A DNA stretch of 64,000 nucleotides from Thermoflexibacter ruber (lineage in GTDB: Bacteria; Bacteroidota; Bacteroidia; Cytophagales; Thermoflexibacteraceae), in contig NZ_FONY01000002.1 in assembly GCF_900113045.1 (NCBI RefSeq), positions 169,852 to 233,851 of the forward strand. Reading direction: 5' to 3'. The notes below the pieces were generated by a model. The model was not told where the DNA came from and did no database searches. It saw only the letters and a list, made by a program, of their open reading frames with translations. Each line of letters begins with the position of its first letter. The stretch's first letter is position 1. The translations under genes were made by a program, and so were the position numbers. Below, in pieces: positions 1 to 13,400 of this stretch.

Positions 1-925
1 CCTTAGCAGAGAACTCTTGAAAGTTCAGGTCTATGACTTGATGTTGATGGTCTTTGGCATATTTGCTAATGCGTTGGGAGATAGAGGTTTTTCCGTACTG
101 TCGTGGTGCTTTTATTCTAATAAGCGCATGAGGTTGCAAGATTTGTGCCTTGCATCGCTCATCTACTTCTCGTTCTATGTAAAAAGGAGAGCCAAGAGGC
201 ACTGCTCCTTTGGGTTCTTCTATTTTCAAGGAAGTAGGCATTTTTTTTATCTTAGGCACGATGCCTTTGTTAATATTCCAAGTGCTAATATAGTCATATT
301 CTTCTGAAATACGTAGTTGCCAAGGAAAATTATCAGAGGCTTCTGGAGCATTTTTACGGTACAAGCCTCTTACGTTGCTTGTGTCGTATGAAATTTTGAT
401 GCTATCTACGGCATCAGCCCAAGCAGTCGTCAAATCATTTTCGTTGGCTAAGGCATGGTAAAATCTCGAAGCCAACTGAGTGGCTATGTCGTCTTGGATA
501 GCAGAGGAAGTACTAATGACGGTAGGAATACCCTCTTTGATGAGTTCCTCAGCTTGTTTTTCCGTAGCACAGCCGTTTAAAAAAACCATTTGCAAGCTAT
601 TTCTTCGGGCTAAAAAAGAAACTAAACCTGCTCCCTCAGCTACTGTGGGTTTGCCTTCTGTATCTTCTAAAAGTAATTGGTAGCCGTCAGCATGCCCTCC
701 AAAATGAAAAACAGCAATTCGGTCTTTGTAACGGCTATCTTGAAAGGTATTTAGGATTTCGTCAATGGTAGTATTTGCCTCAAAAATTACTTCACATTTC
801 CCTTGTAATACAGCCCTGTCCAATGCTTTGCGAATCTCGTCTAATTCTTTGGGTAAGTTCCTCAAATAGCGTGCATTGTCTTGGCGGTCATTGGCAAAAG
901 CAAGAAAGAAAATTGGTTTGCTCAT
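1..925 (-). CDS. CHAT-domain protease fused to AAA-like ATPase (3' end outside window)
   Basis: Reading leftwards from the ATG at 923-925, 308 codons stay open to the window edge, so the C-terminal part is missing. Residues about 5-170 look like a CHAT (caspase-like) domain: the FHFGGHADG motif gives the candidate catalytic His78 and VFLNGCAT gives Cys119, in the order and spacing expected for this clan CD peptidase family. After a linker, residues 246-308 match the start of the AAA_35-type ATPase family: an FYIEREVDE segment, then ALIRIKAPRQYGKTS with a Walker A lysine at 279. CHAT domains fused to ATPases are known in bacterial signalling and in some caspase-like defence proteins. The substrate here is unknown. 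The gene lies 153 bp downstream of the permease on the same strand. Domain calls are from motif recognition; function is inference. Confidence 0.8.
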   Translation of the reverse strand, partial: MSKPIFFLAFANDRQDNARYLRNLPKELDEIRKALDRAVLQGKCEVIFEANTTIDEILNTFQDSRYKDRIAVFHFGGHADGYQLLLEDTEGKPTVAEGAGLVSFLARRNSLQMVFLNGCATEKQAEELIKEGIPTVISTSSAIQDDIATQLASRFYHALANENDLTTAWADAVDSIKISYDTSNVRGLYRKNAPEASDNFPWQLRISEEYDYISTWNINKGIVPKIKKMPTSLKIEEPKGAVPLGSPFYIEREVDERCKAQILQPHALIRIKAPRQYGKTSISQRISKYAKDHQHQVIDLNFQEFSAK

Positions 926-1078
926 GAATTTTTTATCTAAAACTAATCTATCATTTAGCTAACAAATATATCAATAAATTCAAATACAAAGTATTGCGTT
1001 TCAAATATTAATAAATAACAAACAAATTTATAACAGAGTTAAATCCTATGCAATCAGCATTATAAACGATAACAATAG

Positions 1079-2359
1079 CTATTTTCTTTTGCTTAAAAAA
1101 TAGAAAATCAGACCTAAACACATGATACCTATGCCTATCATGGACTCTACAGGTCTATCCAAAAAAACATAGACCAAGGTCCATAAATTAAGTAATAAAA
1201 AAATTGCTGGGGTAAAGGGATAGCCCCAAACCTTATAAGGTCTTGGGAGATGAGGCTTAGTTATCCTTAGCACAAATACACCCAATACGGTCATAGAAGT
1301 TACTGATATTAAGGCAAATGAGGCATAAGTTAGTACCTGATTGAAAGATGAGGTATAGATAAAAAGTAAGGTCAGCAAGGTTTGGAAAAGCATAGAAAAG
1401 ATAGGGATTTGCTGTGGATTTGTTCTTGCAAAAAGGCGTAAACCTTTGAAATCTTCGCCCATGCGTTTGGTGATTCTGGGACCTACGAAAATCATAGCAC
1501 TCATAGTAGAAACCAGCAGAAGTGCAATGATAATAGACATAATTTCTGCTCCCAAACTGCCAAAAATCTGTTTAGCAGAGAGAAAACCTATTTCCAACTG
1601 CCCTTTCAAATCTGTGAGTGGTACTGTATAGAGAAATACAAAATTGAGCAGTACATACATGACTAAAACTATCAATGTACCTATAAAAAGAGCCTTAGGA
1701 AGGTTTTTTTGAGGCTCTGCTATCTCGCTGGTGATATATACCGCTGCATTCCAACCTGTATAAGCATAGGAAACATAAATCAACGAAACCGCAAAAGAAG
1801 GACTTACCATAAGGGCAAAACTCTCTAAGTTGGGAATGAGGTCAGTAGGCTGAGGATTGGGTACGAAAAAAGCAGAGGCGATAAAAACAACGATAAGCGT
1901 AATTTTGATAAAAGTAAAAAAGTTATGAAAACGACTCCCCCAATGCACGCTATTGGCATGAACAAAGGAGATGATGACGACTGCTCCTGCGGCGTAGTGT
2001 ACTTCTGGTATAGAAGGAAAAACTGTTTTGATGTATTTCCCAAATGCCATTGCCGCTAAAGCAGTAGGGGCGGCAAAACCCACAGAGGCAGATACCCAGC
2101 CTGCCAGAAAACCTACGGCGGGGTGGTATATTTCTGATAAAAAGTGGTATTCTCCTCCGGAGCGTGGCATACTTGCCGCCAGCTCTCCATAGCTGAACGC
2201 CCCACAAAGCGCAATAATCCCTCCCACGAACCAGAGCATCAACAAAGTAAAAATGGACTGAATGTCAATTACTTGAAATCCCAAACTTGTAAAAACTCCC
2301 GTTCCTACCATATTGGCTATGACAATCGCAACAGCCGTATGCAAACGCAAACCTTTCAT
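1079..2359 (-). CDS. APC-superfamily amino acid permease
   Basis: This is a 426-residue polytopic inner-membrane protein with about twelve hydrophobic segments. The N-terminus (VAIVIANMVGTGVFTSLG) carries the unwound-helix GTGVF motif typical of the amino acid-polyamine-organocation superfamily. The ELAASMPRSGGEYHFL segment after TM2 matches the LAT/y+LAT-like and related permeases, in which TM1 and TM6 bind the amino-acid backbone. The transported amino acid cannot be read from sequence. It is transcribed divergently from the TrpB-like gene across a 160-bp spacer, so an aromatic amino-acid link is possible but unproven. The start is the first in-frame ATG and places TM1 normally. Confidence 0.88.
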   Translation of the reverse strand: MKGLRLHTAVAIVIANMVGTGVFTSLGFQVIDIQSIFTLLMLWFVGGIIALCGAFSYGELAASMPRSGGEYHFLSEIYHPAVGFLAGWVSASVGFAAPTALAAMAFGKYIKTVFPSIPEVHYAAGAVVIISFVHANSVHWGSRFHNFFTFIKITLIVVFIASAFFVPNPQPTDLIPNLESFALMVSPSFAVSLIYVSYAYTGWNAAVYITSEIAEPQKNLPKALFIGTLIVLVMYVLLNFVFLYTVPLTDLKGQLEIGFLSAKQIFGSLGAEIMSIIIALLLVSTMSAMIFVGPRITKRMGEDFKGLRLFARTNPQQIPIFSMLFQTLLTLLFIYTSSFNQVLTYASFALISVTSMTVLGVFVLRITKPHLPRPYKVWGYPFTPAIFLLLNLWTLVYVFLDRPVESMIGIGIMCLGLIFYFLSKRK

Positions 2360-2519
2360 TTTTTCTAATTGATTCTAAAAACAGGCTGCAATTAAGGTAT
2401 TTTTCCTCACATCGTTAGGGGTAGCGAAAATAAATAAGGTAAAGTATTTTCTAAAATCGTAAAATTTTACCTATATTGCCTTTGCATCATTTTATTAATC
2501 CTTTAATAATCAAGTAAAT

Positions 2520-3890
2520 ATGAGTAAGCTGAGAAAAATTATTCTTCCTGAGAGTGAGATACCTCGCCAATGGTATAATATTCAGGCAGATATGCCAACG
2601 CCTTTATTGCCACCATTGCACCCTGCTACTAAGCAGCCTGTAGGTCCTGCGGACTTAGCTCCGCTTTTTCCTATGGATTTGATTATGCAAGAAGTTTCCA
2701 AAGAACGTTGGGTGGATATTCCCGAAGAGGTATTGGATATTTACAAAAAATGGCGACCAACACCTATGTTTCGTGCTTATGATTTTGAGAAAATGCTCGA
2801 TGCCCCTGTAAAAATTTATTACAAATACGAAGGTACAAGCCCAAGCGGTTCGCACAAACCTAATACGGCTGTTCCACAAGCCTACTACAACAAAAAAGCA
2901 GGTATTAAGCGATTAACTACCGAAACAGGTGCAGGGCAGTGGGGAAGTGCTTTGAGCTATGCTTGCCAGCATTTTGGCTTAGAATTGGAAGTGTATATGG
3001 TAAAAATCAGCTACCTGCAAAAGCCTTACCGCAAAATCATGATGAATACTTGGGGGGCAGAGGTCATTGCTTCGCCAAGCGATAGGACAGAGGCAGGTAG
3101 GAAAATTTTGGCGGCAGACCCTAACTCGAATGGTAGCTTAGGTATTGCTATTTCAGAAGCAGTAGAAAGAGCCGTCATGCGAGAAGATACTAACTATTCT
3201 TTGGGTAGTGTGCTAAACCATGTATTGATGCACCAAACTATTGTAGGGTTGGAAGCGGTAAAGCAAATGGAGATGGCAGGTGATTTTCCCGATGTAGTGA
3301 TTGCTCCTTTTGGTGGAGGCTCTAACTTTGCAGGGCTTGCTTTACCTTTCTTGCATCAGAAATTGGTCAATGGGAAGAAAGTAAAGTTATTAGCTTCAGA
3401 ACCTGCTTCTTGTCCTAAACTAACCAAAGGAGAGTTCCGCTATGATTTTGGAGATACCGTAGGCATGACCCCTCTGATGCCCATGTTTACCTTAGGGCAT
3501 AATTTCATGCCTCCAGCCCTTCATGCTGGCGGTTTGCGTTATCACGGCGGGAGTCCTATCATTAGCCAACTGATGCGAGATGACTTGGTGCATGCAGAGG
3601 CTATTCAGCAGTTAGAGTGCTTTAAAGCAGGGGTAATGTTTGCCAAGGCAGAGGCTATTTTGCCTGCTCCAGAGGCTACTCATGCGATTGCTTCGGTGAT
3701 TCGCCAAGCAGAAGAAGCAAAACAAGAAGGAAAGGAAAGAGTAATTTTATTCAATCTTTGTGGGCATGGACATTTTGATTTGCAGGCTTATGAGGATTAC
3801 TTTGCAGGCAAATTACAAGACCATTACTTTACTGACGAGCAGTTGTATGCTAACTTAAAGGAATTAGAAGACATAGCCATTCCTGCCTGA
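2520..3890 (+). CDS. trpB: Tryptophan synthase beta chain, TrpB2 type
   Basis: This 456-residue PLP enzyme condenses indole with serine to make tryptophan. The PLP-binding lysine is in SGSHKPNTA (Lys113), the catalytic glutamate in TETGAGQWG (Glu135), and the phosphate-binding glycine loop in APFGGGSNFAG. The length, the long N-terminal extension (to about residue 75) and the QWG version of the ETGAGQ motif mark it as the TrpB2/TrpB-related class rather than the roughly 400-residue TrpB1 that pairs with TrpA. No trpA or other trp gene is adjacent. TrpB2 enzymes may salvage free indole or work with a distant TrpA. A strong hairpin terminator follows 31 bp after the stop codon. Confidence 0.93.
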   Translation: MSKLRKIILPESEIPRQWYNIQADMPTPLLPPLHPATKQPVGPADLAPLFPMDLIMQEVSKERWVDIPEEVLDIYKKWRPTPMFRAYDFEKMLDAPVKIYYKYEGTSPSGSHKPNTAVPQAYYNKKAGIKRLTTETGAGQWGSALSYACQHFGLELEVYMVKISYLQKPYRKIMMNTWGAEVIASPSDRTEAGRKILAADPNSNGSLGIAISEAVERAVMREDTNYSLGSVLNHVLMHQTIVGLEAVKQMEMAGDFPDVVIAPFGGGSNFAGLALPFLHQKLVNGKKVKLLASEPASCPKLTKGEFRYDFGDTVGMTPLMPMFTLGHNFMPPALHAGGLRYHGGSPIISQLMRDDLVHAEAIQQLECFKAGVMFAKAEAILPAPEATHAIASVIRQAEEAKQEGKERVILFNLCGHGHFDLQAYEDYFAGKLQDHYFTDEQLYANLKELEDIAIPA

Positions 3891-3921
3891 TTGATATTGG
3901 TGATGAAATGTTTTATTAAAG

Positions 3922-3952
3922 TACCACTTTCTCAAAAAAGTGGTATTTTTCT
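3922..3952 (+). terminator. Rho-independent terminator after trpB
   Basis: A perfect 9-bp stem, TACCACTTT (3922-3930) with AAAGTGGTA (3937-3945), has a 6-nt loop and is followed by a T-rich run. It sits just downstream of the trpB stop. Confidence 0.85.
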
Positions 3953-4410
3953 TGTCTGAGTTCTGCTTAATGAAATAGAGAGCTTAGACTTTAAAGCAAG
4001 AAAATACAATTTTATGCTTGAAATATTATCTGCAATAAATTTTGTATTATTTCAATAAAATCTTAAAATTTTCGTTATCTCTATGCCTTGATGCGTCTTT
4101 TAAAATAGCAGGTTTAGGTATTTTTTCTCATATAGTTTTTAAACGTTAATTTTAAATAAAATTATACTTATATGTAAAAAAATATTATTTTTATGTAAAA
4201 TATTACTTACAGTCCAATAAGTACTTTTATTCTTTGGTACACCATTTACCGTTCTATATCCTGAAATATATCAGATTTTATCTTGTATAGCATAAAAGGA
4301 AGTTTATCATAGCAATTATACACATTAAAAAGGCAGATAGCATAATTATAAAATTAAACTTATATCATTAAACATATTTTGCATAAAGTCAGCATATTGA
4401 AACTAAATGT
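3953..4410. other. AT-rich intergenic region upstream of the giant gene
   Basis: These 458 bp hold no credible ORF. They are very AT-rich with short A/T tracts and a near-repeat of ATTATnTTTATGTAAAA around 4170-4205. The promoter of the giant surface-protein gene must lie here, but I see no exact TAnnTTTG -7 element. No RNA gene was recognised. Confidence 0.5.
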
Positions 4411-7400
4411 ATGAAAGAAATTATGAAAAAAGTAAGTACGTCAAATAGTTATTTACAGAAGAGGAGCATTTTATTTAGTATTATTACTGTCTTATTAGTG
4501 GGTTTTTCTAATATTTACGCCGCTGACCGCTATTGGGTAGGAGGGACAGGCAATTGGAATAATACAGCGCGTTGGTCTACTACAAGTGGCGGAGCGGGAG
4601 GGGCAAGTGTCCCTGTCGCAGGAGATAATATTTTCATAGATGCCAACTCTGGTAGTGGGACTATTACTATTAACGTAGCAGCAGTTTGTAATAACCTTAG
4701 TTGGACTTCCAATGCTCTTACTATTAATGGTACAGGCACTAATACCTTGACTATCAATGGCAATTTGTCTGCGGGAAATGGTATTAATTGGACGATGGGC
4801 GGGAATGTTACCGTGAATGGTACGGTAAATATTGGGATAAATACAGTGATGACTTTAAATGGGGCAGCTAATACTTTTAATGGGAATGTAACCATTTTAG
4901 GTACAACAGGCTCGGCTGTAACTATTAATAATGCAACTTTTAACGGGGCTAATAACCAGTTCTATCAAAGATATACTTTTACAGGTGATGCCACTTTTGG
5001 AGTAAACACAGTTACTACCTTTTTAGGTGGTGCCTTTGCCAAAAGTTTTCAAGACCTTGTAGTAAAGCAAGGGGCAACCGTAGATTTCCAGACGCTTGCA
5101 CCCGCCGTCGACCAATTCACTAATATTTACTTAGAAAGTAGTACGACTTTCCGATTTAATGAACAAAGCCTTTGCGACCCCCCTTCGCCACCTTGTACAG
5201 ATTTTAGTAGCATAGTTACAGGGAAAATTGTAGTGAATACCACTATTTGCACTACAGGGGCAAAGAATGCAGTCATTACCTCTACTAATGGAGATTTGTC
5301 TAATATCCGCTTTGATACCGACCAAGAATGGAACAACGTAAACATCAGCAATATTTTTAATGTAGGGAGTGCTAATATTAGGGTAAAAAGTGGAATTTTT
5401 GGTGTTCCCAGCATCAACGGTTTTGAGGACTGGGTAAGTGCGGGACGTAGGGTATATTGGATAGGTGGAACAAGAAGTATGGGTTCACAAGATTGGAATG
5501 ATTGCTTGAACTGGGCTACTTCCTCTGGGGGAACAGTAGAGGGTTCTAATGGCGTCGACCCACCTACAAGCGGTTTGGATACTGTATATTTTGATGCCAA
5601 TTCTTTTTCTGCTTCTCGTAATCAAGTAGTTATTAATACAGGGGCGGGAGCCAAAAACATGATTTGGACAGGAGCAACCCATACACCTACACTTGCAGGC
5701 ACTACAGGTTCTTTGACTATCACAGGAAATTTGGTTTTCATTCCTGCGATGAACGTAACTACGACTGTACCTGTGGTATTCAGTTCCAATAACGTAGGGA
5801 ATACGATTACTATGGCAGGTAAATCGTTTAACGGGAATGTAGATTTTATTTCTCCATCGGCTACTTCTATGGTAGCGGGGACAGGAAGTTGGAATATATT
5901 GGACAATCTAAGTACCAATAGCACAAGTACTATACGCTTCCAATCAGGCACTTTTAATTCTAATAACAATCCCATTACTACAGGCTTTTTTAATGCTAAC
6001 TCTTTATTTGTTCGCAGTGTAAACTTAGGTTCTTCATTGATTACTGTCAATGGTATAGGCAATGTACTTGACTTGATTAACGGACCTCTTGACGATGTTA
6101 CTACACCAACATTTGACTTCAATCCCGGTACATCTACTATGGTATTTAACAATAGTGGGGCGGGGAATATACAATTAGATATTGGTCGGAAGGCGAAAAC
6201 ATTGCCCAACTTTGTATTTAGTGGATTTGATAATGATGTTATTAGTATCAATACAAGTTCTGATGTGGCAGAACGTATTACATTTCAAAATATCACTGTA
6301 AGCACAAGTGGACTACCTAACGCAACGCTTACTATCAGTGGTAAATCGCCAAAGACTTATGGGGCGATTACTTTTGCTAATAATATTTATGCCAACTTTG
6401 ACGGTGTCCCCAACTCTACACCGGGCAGCAACAATATCTTTAATGGTGCTATAGTCATGGGTATAGGCACGCAAGTAAACTTTAATAACTCCAATACCTT
6501 TAATCAAAATGTAACTGTAAGTGGTACATCTGGTACAGGGGTTACATTTACAGGTGATGTTGCAGGCATCAACAATATTTTTAATGGTACAGTGAGCGTG
6601 CCGGGGATAAATAGTAAAGTAGCTTTTGCTAATGAGGGTAATAACAACTTTAATCAAAATATTTTGGTAGGTGGCAGAGTAACTTGGAGTTTTAACTCTT
6701 GTGCTTCCTGCCTTTCTACAGTAGCTACAGGAAGAAACTTTATAGTAACTGCGGCTTGTGGTGATGAGTCTTTGATTAATTCCTCTGGGCAACCTACGGC
6801 AGGTGCCGCCAATGTAAACTTTGGTTTGGACTATCAATGGGAAAATGTAACTGCTCAGAACCTGAACAACTCTACGGGTGTAACGGTGAATATTATTTTA
6901 GGAGGCTCAGGCTCTATAGGAAATACCAATATCAATGTAGCAACGACTTCTCCAAGAACACTCTATTGGGTAGGAGGCACAGGTAATTGGAGCAATGCAA
7001 ATATGTGGTCGACAATAGACCCCACGATGGGCGTACCTAATAATCCCCAGTGTCCGCCAAGATTAATTGATAATGTAATATTCAATAACGGCTCGGGACC
7101 TGCGACGTATGATGTTACTCTTGATACGGATGGGCAAGCCAATAATATTAGTTTTAACGGTACTACTTCTATCCCTACTCTGAGAGGCGCAGCAACAAGG
7201 ACTTTGACTATTGCAGGTAATTTTACTCTGGCTGCGGCAGGTTCTTTGGTACAAAATGCTAATACACCTACCAACTATCAAGGCAGAGTCATTTTTACTA
7301 ACTTGAATCCTGTACCGATGACTCCTCCAAGCATTGCGCTCAGAGGTACGGTCATTTTTAATAATGTGGCTTTTGGCTCGGTAGCTACGCCTGCGGGAAG

Positions 7401-10400
7401 TGCGTGGAATTTAGATGCTACTAATGGCAACTTAACCGTTGTAAACAAAATAGAATTAGTTTCAGGAACACTCAATACCAATGGAAGAGCAGTAAACACG
7501 GCTTTCTTTGACGCTAATCCCAAAGGTCTGCCAAGTCCTGTAAGTAACTTACCACGCACTTTGACTTTGGGGAATACCATAATGACGATAACAGGGGCTG
7601 GCACTGCATCGCCTGATGACCCCGCCTTAGATTTAAGAGGAAGTAATTTAACAGTTACAGTACCTGGTGCCTCTTCAAGGATAGACATGACCAATGTAGG
7701 CAATATTATAGTTTATACAGGCTCACAAACAGGTGGTAGAACGCTCCCACGTATAGACTTCACTGCCAACGTGGCTACTGCTAATACTATTACAGTTAAT
7801 ACAGAGAACAACACAGACCGCCTCACTTTCAGAGAGCTAAATATCAATGCGAATAGAACCAATCTTACCTTTTTAGTAAATGGAACTTCTCCCAAAACAT
7901 ACAGCACAGGCTTTAATTTGGGTAGTGGCGCCTCCAATGGCAATATTACGGTGGTCTTGGACGGTTCTTCTGACAATATGAATCCTAACATCTTTGATGG
8001 CTTAGTTACCTTAGGTCGCTCTGGTGGCGCAGGTATTACAGCTACCATTCGCAATGCCAATGTTTTTAATAACAATGTGATAGTGAGGACAACCACAACC
8101 ACAGGCATTACTTTCACAGGAACCGGCAATAACAACTTTGATACTGACCCTGCACGTACTTTTACCTTTGCCAATACAGGAGGTAGAGTAACTTTCTCTA
8201 ATACAGGGACTAATAGCTTTGCCAATATTACTATGAACTCTAGCGTAATTATGAGGCTTACACCTAATACTATTGGTAACAACACATTAAGCGGAATACT
8301 GAACCCCAACGCAAATTGTAATGCACCCGCAACGCTCAGAGCAACTACCCCATTGGCTAACTTAAATGCAAGTGTAGCACAGTCTTGGAGTGATATTGTG
8401 GTGAATGATATTAATAGCACGGGAGCCAATATTACGATTCTTAGCAAAGACTTAACAGGCTCTACAGGCAATTTTACTTTTACACCTGCTTTGCGAAATC
8501 TTTATTGGGTAGGGGGTAGAACGGATAATACACTTTCTACTAATACACTCTGGAGCAATCCTAACAATTGGTCAGAGATAGACCCTACCTCTGCTATGTA
8601 TAACCCCACAACAAGTCCAGGTGTTTGTATTCCTAATTCATGCTCAGACAACGTATTTTTCAATGCAGGCTCTTTTACTAATCCTGCCAAGGTAAATGTC
8701 AATATAGATGTGGTGGCTTTGTGTGGAAATATGGATTGGACAGGTGCTACTAACACACCAAACTTGTCAGGAACTACTGATTTGACTATTTGTGGTAGCC
8801 TCACTTTTATCAATGCTATGACTCAGGACGGTACGGTTGCTACTTATTCTGGAACAGTAACCTTCCGAGGAGAACCAGCCGCCACAGCAAAAACAATTAC
8901 TATGGCAGGCAAGCGTTTGAATAATGCCAATTTCACAGGTTCATCAAATACAAGTGAGTGGAATATTCAAAACACACCTGCAAGTGTAAATAATACATTC
9001 CATGTATTAAATACAATCAGATTGATTAGAGGGAGGTTAAATGTAACTGATGTAACTGGTGATGCCAACCCTGATGTAATTTGTAATGTTTTTGATGCTG
9101 ATAATGGAAGTGATTTGGTCAGGAGATTAGACTTTGGAGCAGATGCGTTGATTCAGGTAAGGGGAACTGGCGATGTATTGGACTTAGCTGGGAATACGGG
9201 TAATTTCACTATTACTTACAGTACAGACCCTACGGGAACTTCTACTATTGAGCTTAATAATGCAGGAAATATCAATGTATATGTAGGTACGCAATCCAAG
9301 ACTATTCCTAATCTGAATTTTTCTACTGCTTCAGGAAATACAATTAATATTAGCGATAATAATCCTACTACGAATCCTACCACCAATCGTATTACCTTCC
9401 GAAATATTACTGTAGCTAACAATAGGGTCTTTAATATGCAAACCAATGCTCCTAAAACCTATGGAGATATTACGGGAACAGGTGTCATTACTTTTGGCAA
9501 CAATACCAACGCTACCTTTAATGGAACAGACAACCCTGCTTTAGCCACTGTAAATACTACAAGCAATGTTTTTAATGGAACGGTAACTTTTGGAACAGGC
9601 ACGAGGGCTTTATTTAATAATAACAACCTGTTCAATGCCGCAGTGCAGTTTGGAAGTACAACTACCAATAACACCAATACGCAAAATGTGTATTTCTCAC
9701 GAAGTAATACCTTCATGAGTACCCTTACGTTCACCAATGCAGGACCGGGTTGGGCTACTTTTGGGCAAAACGGGACACAAAACATTTTTGAAGGAGCGGT
9801 AGCTTTCAACGGTCTGCGAAATAACTTGACTACTTTGGGGAATAATACTTCTTTTGCGAGGTATTACAGTACGCTCTATGTCAATTCTGGTGTACCCGGA
9901 CCTGAACAAAGCACAGGCACTTTTAATTCTCAGGTAGAGTACAGAGATAATGTAACTTGGGGAGATGGAGCAGGCGGCATTGCAGTTGCGCCTGTTACTT
10001 ATAACCAAGAAGTAGATATGCACAACACCTTAGGAACGAATGGTGCCGCAGGTTCCCCCGCAGGTAGAGAATTTTTGACAGGCATAGATTCTCGTTTTGT
10101 TTTTAATGCTATCAGCAATTTCAGAAATATGCGACATGGACAAAATAACCTCATCACCTATAACCGCATTACAAGCCATGATAATTACTTCCTGACTCGT
10201 TTTGATATAGTGCTTTACCCTAATGTTATAGCTGATGCAGGAACAAGTGTAATACGCCAAAGAATGGAGGCATATGTAGATTGTAACTCTTGGATTCGCA
10301 TAGCATCTACTTTGCCGACCGAACAAGCAAACCTTCAATTTAATGAACCACATACTAACTCTACCCAACCACCTATAGGAACAACACCACACAGAAGATT

Positions 10401-13400
10401 TGAGTACACGCTTTTCCAAGACATTAACAAAGTGGCGGCTGGTGGAGCGCATGTGCAGGCATTGCCAGCTAATACAGCAGACATCTCCAATAATACAGAT
10501 TATAATCCTGTTACTCAAGCAGGTATTAACTTTATCAATCCGATTACTAAACGAACTTTTTATTGGGTAAGAAGTGTGAACCAAATTAATGCGGCGGCTA
10601 CAAATGCTTCTGGTGATTGGGCTGATGAAGCCTTAGACAACCACTGGTCTTCTCCTGATTTGCCTGTAATGGTTAATCCGATGACTATGATGCCTACCCC
10701 CAATGTAGGTGGCTTTGGCGGTTCAGGTTTAGGACCCTCAGGCTGTATTCCTACGCCCATAGATTCAGTAGTATTTGACAATAACTCATTGGCAAGTACA
10801 GTAGTAACCGTAGATAAATACTCTGTTTACTCCAATGGTCAAAATTGGGCAAATACAGTTCCTATTACCTTACAAGGGTCTGATGTTTATACCATTCACG
10901 TTTATGGCACTTTCAAAGGTTCACCAAATACTACTAACAATTTTGGAGGTACTTATTTCTTTACAGGCACAGACACGCAAAATGGTCAAATAGAGTCTAT
11001 TACAAGCAATACACAGCGTTTCTTCGGTCCTGTAGTATTTAATAATGAGCGAGATAGGTGGGTAATTACTGATAATATGAATATAGAAAACAATGCAAGG
11101 GGTAGTTTTACTATCAACTATGGCATTGTGGATATGGGTGGATTAATCAACAATCCTACCCCGCCAACGCTTACTTTAGATGGCAACTTTACTATGACTG
11201 CCAGAGTAAGTGCAGCCTTACGTGTGCCTTTATTTATCCCAAGAAATAGTACAGTAATTTTTGATGGAAAAAATAACGACCAAGAAATTCGAATGGACGG
11301 TAATACCACCAATGGGCAAATGAAAAGTACCGCTGGATGTGTGGAGTGTACCCAATATACCACTGACCCTACTACCAACGCACATGTAGAGGTAGTACCC
11401 GGTGTAACTACCTTGAATCCACCTGCTAACAGTACACATTTAGATTCTCGAGTAATTTCTTGTAATAGAAGTCCTTTTTATAATATTATCGTAGATAAGC
11501 GATGGGATAGAACACTTAATATTCAAGGGCAAAATGGTGCTATTGCTCTCTCTATTTACAATGACTTTAAAATTCTTAATGGTAGAGTAGTCGATAACGG
11601 TAATCAAATTAGAGGAAATGTTACTAATCCACTCAATACTGGTGGCAATAGCGGGGTAATGGAAATGTCCAATAACACAGCCCTAATTTTAGGGAGTAAT
11701 GGAACTCCTACCGTTTTTCCTACATGTTTTCGAACTGCCAATATTTCGCTTGCGCCCATGCCAAGAGGCAATGTCTATATAAATCCCACTGTAACGGGTA
11801 ATAATATGGCACCTATGAACCCGGCAGGAGCGGGCGGAAATGGTGCAAATAACTCGCCTGAAGTACGTTATATATGTAGAGATAATAGACAAATGGTAGC
11901 AGGAACGTTAGATAGAACTTTTGCTATGCCCGTAGGCACAGTCGCAGTAGGTCCAGCTGAGTACGGCACACTTACTTTAGCAGGAGTTACAGGTGCGGCT
12001 GTACGCTCCAAAGACTTGACAGGTCCCATTACTATTCATGGTACTCTACGCATTTTAGGAGGAAACATTTTTAGGGACATGGGTAAACAAATTACTGGGA
12101 ATAATTATTTGAATACTACTGCTCCACAAACTTTTAATATGATTTTTATTAATGGAGCAAGTAACTCAGATAGAGCAGTTTTGGAGTTGGGAACAGCGGA
12201 GAATGTGGCGGCTTCACCTCTGACATATAGCAATACTTCTCTTCCTGCCAATATCCCAAGACCACTTACTACAGCGGCTGACCCTGTTACTGCCAATGTA
12301 GCTACCACCTTCCCAAGTTTCACTAATAATGTGGCTAACTTTGTTATTGGGGCTCCCAATACAGGCAAAATGGTCTTACGTGAGTTTAGTACCGTTATCT
12401 ACAATGCGGGTGCAAACCAACAGGTTTGGGGTAACTTTACTTATGGGAACTTGACAGTACGCTCTCCCGGACGAACTGCCTTGCCTTTAGTACGTAAAAC
12501 AGTTACTCGACACCCTTCTATTCTGACAGACATAAACTTAGATGTTGCAGGAGATTTGAGATTAGAAGATTTTAATGACTTAATAGACGATGGCTGGCAA
12601 ATTGACGGTAGAGTAAACAAAACTTACACTGCCTTACCTAATTCTCGACTTACTTTGGGTATTAGCAATAAAGCAACTGAGTTCCCTAAGGAGTATGTCA
12701 ATGCAAATATCAACTTAGATGCTACCAATGACACATACTACAATGCAGGCGCACTCTCGAGCATAACAGACCCGCGACAAATCATGTCAACTGTACCTAC
12801 TTATGGTAGTTTAGTGCTTTCTGACCCTGATTCTTTGACTAATTTGATATTGATAGAAAAACGTTTCCAGCCCGTAGCTCCCGTAAGTATCAAAGGAGAT
12901 ATTACAGTAAAACGTCATAATCACCTCAACGACAATGGTAGCCAGATTAGTCGCTTAACTGCAGGGGGAGTTTTGACGTTGGAAAATGGCGACCCTACCA
13001 ATGTGCCTTTGGATAGTAGCCAAGTTACTCGCTTGACTCTGGGAAGTGCTACCTCAAGTACAACTTTACCTTTGAACTTTACTACTACCTTGTTGAATGA
13101 TAATACTACTGTAGTTTATACCTCTGGTCTTACCCAGTTGGTAGCTGGAGGGACGAGGCTCAACGGAGCTCCCCCCAATAGCTATTACAATGTTTGGTTG
13201 CAATCACTCCCGGCAGCTACACCTGCTGTTAAAAACTTGGAAGGAGCGATTACAGTAAGAAATGACTTAGTAATAAGACATAGTATTCGCTTTAATGATG
13301 CTAATAGTGATGTAGCCCCTACCAATGCTTTCCAAATAACGGGAAATGCCACAGGGAATCTGACTATGGAAGCAAGTAGTGAACTGCGTCTAAACAAGGC

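Noticed and set aside
5622-8471. Long minus-strand open frames opposite the giant gene (for example 5622-6251 and 7713-8471)
   Set aside because: They are mirror frames of Asn/Thr-rich repetitive codons that seldom give stops on the other strand. Their translations are low-complexity and lack domains.
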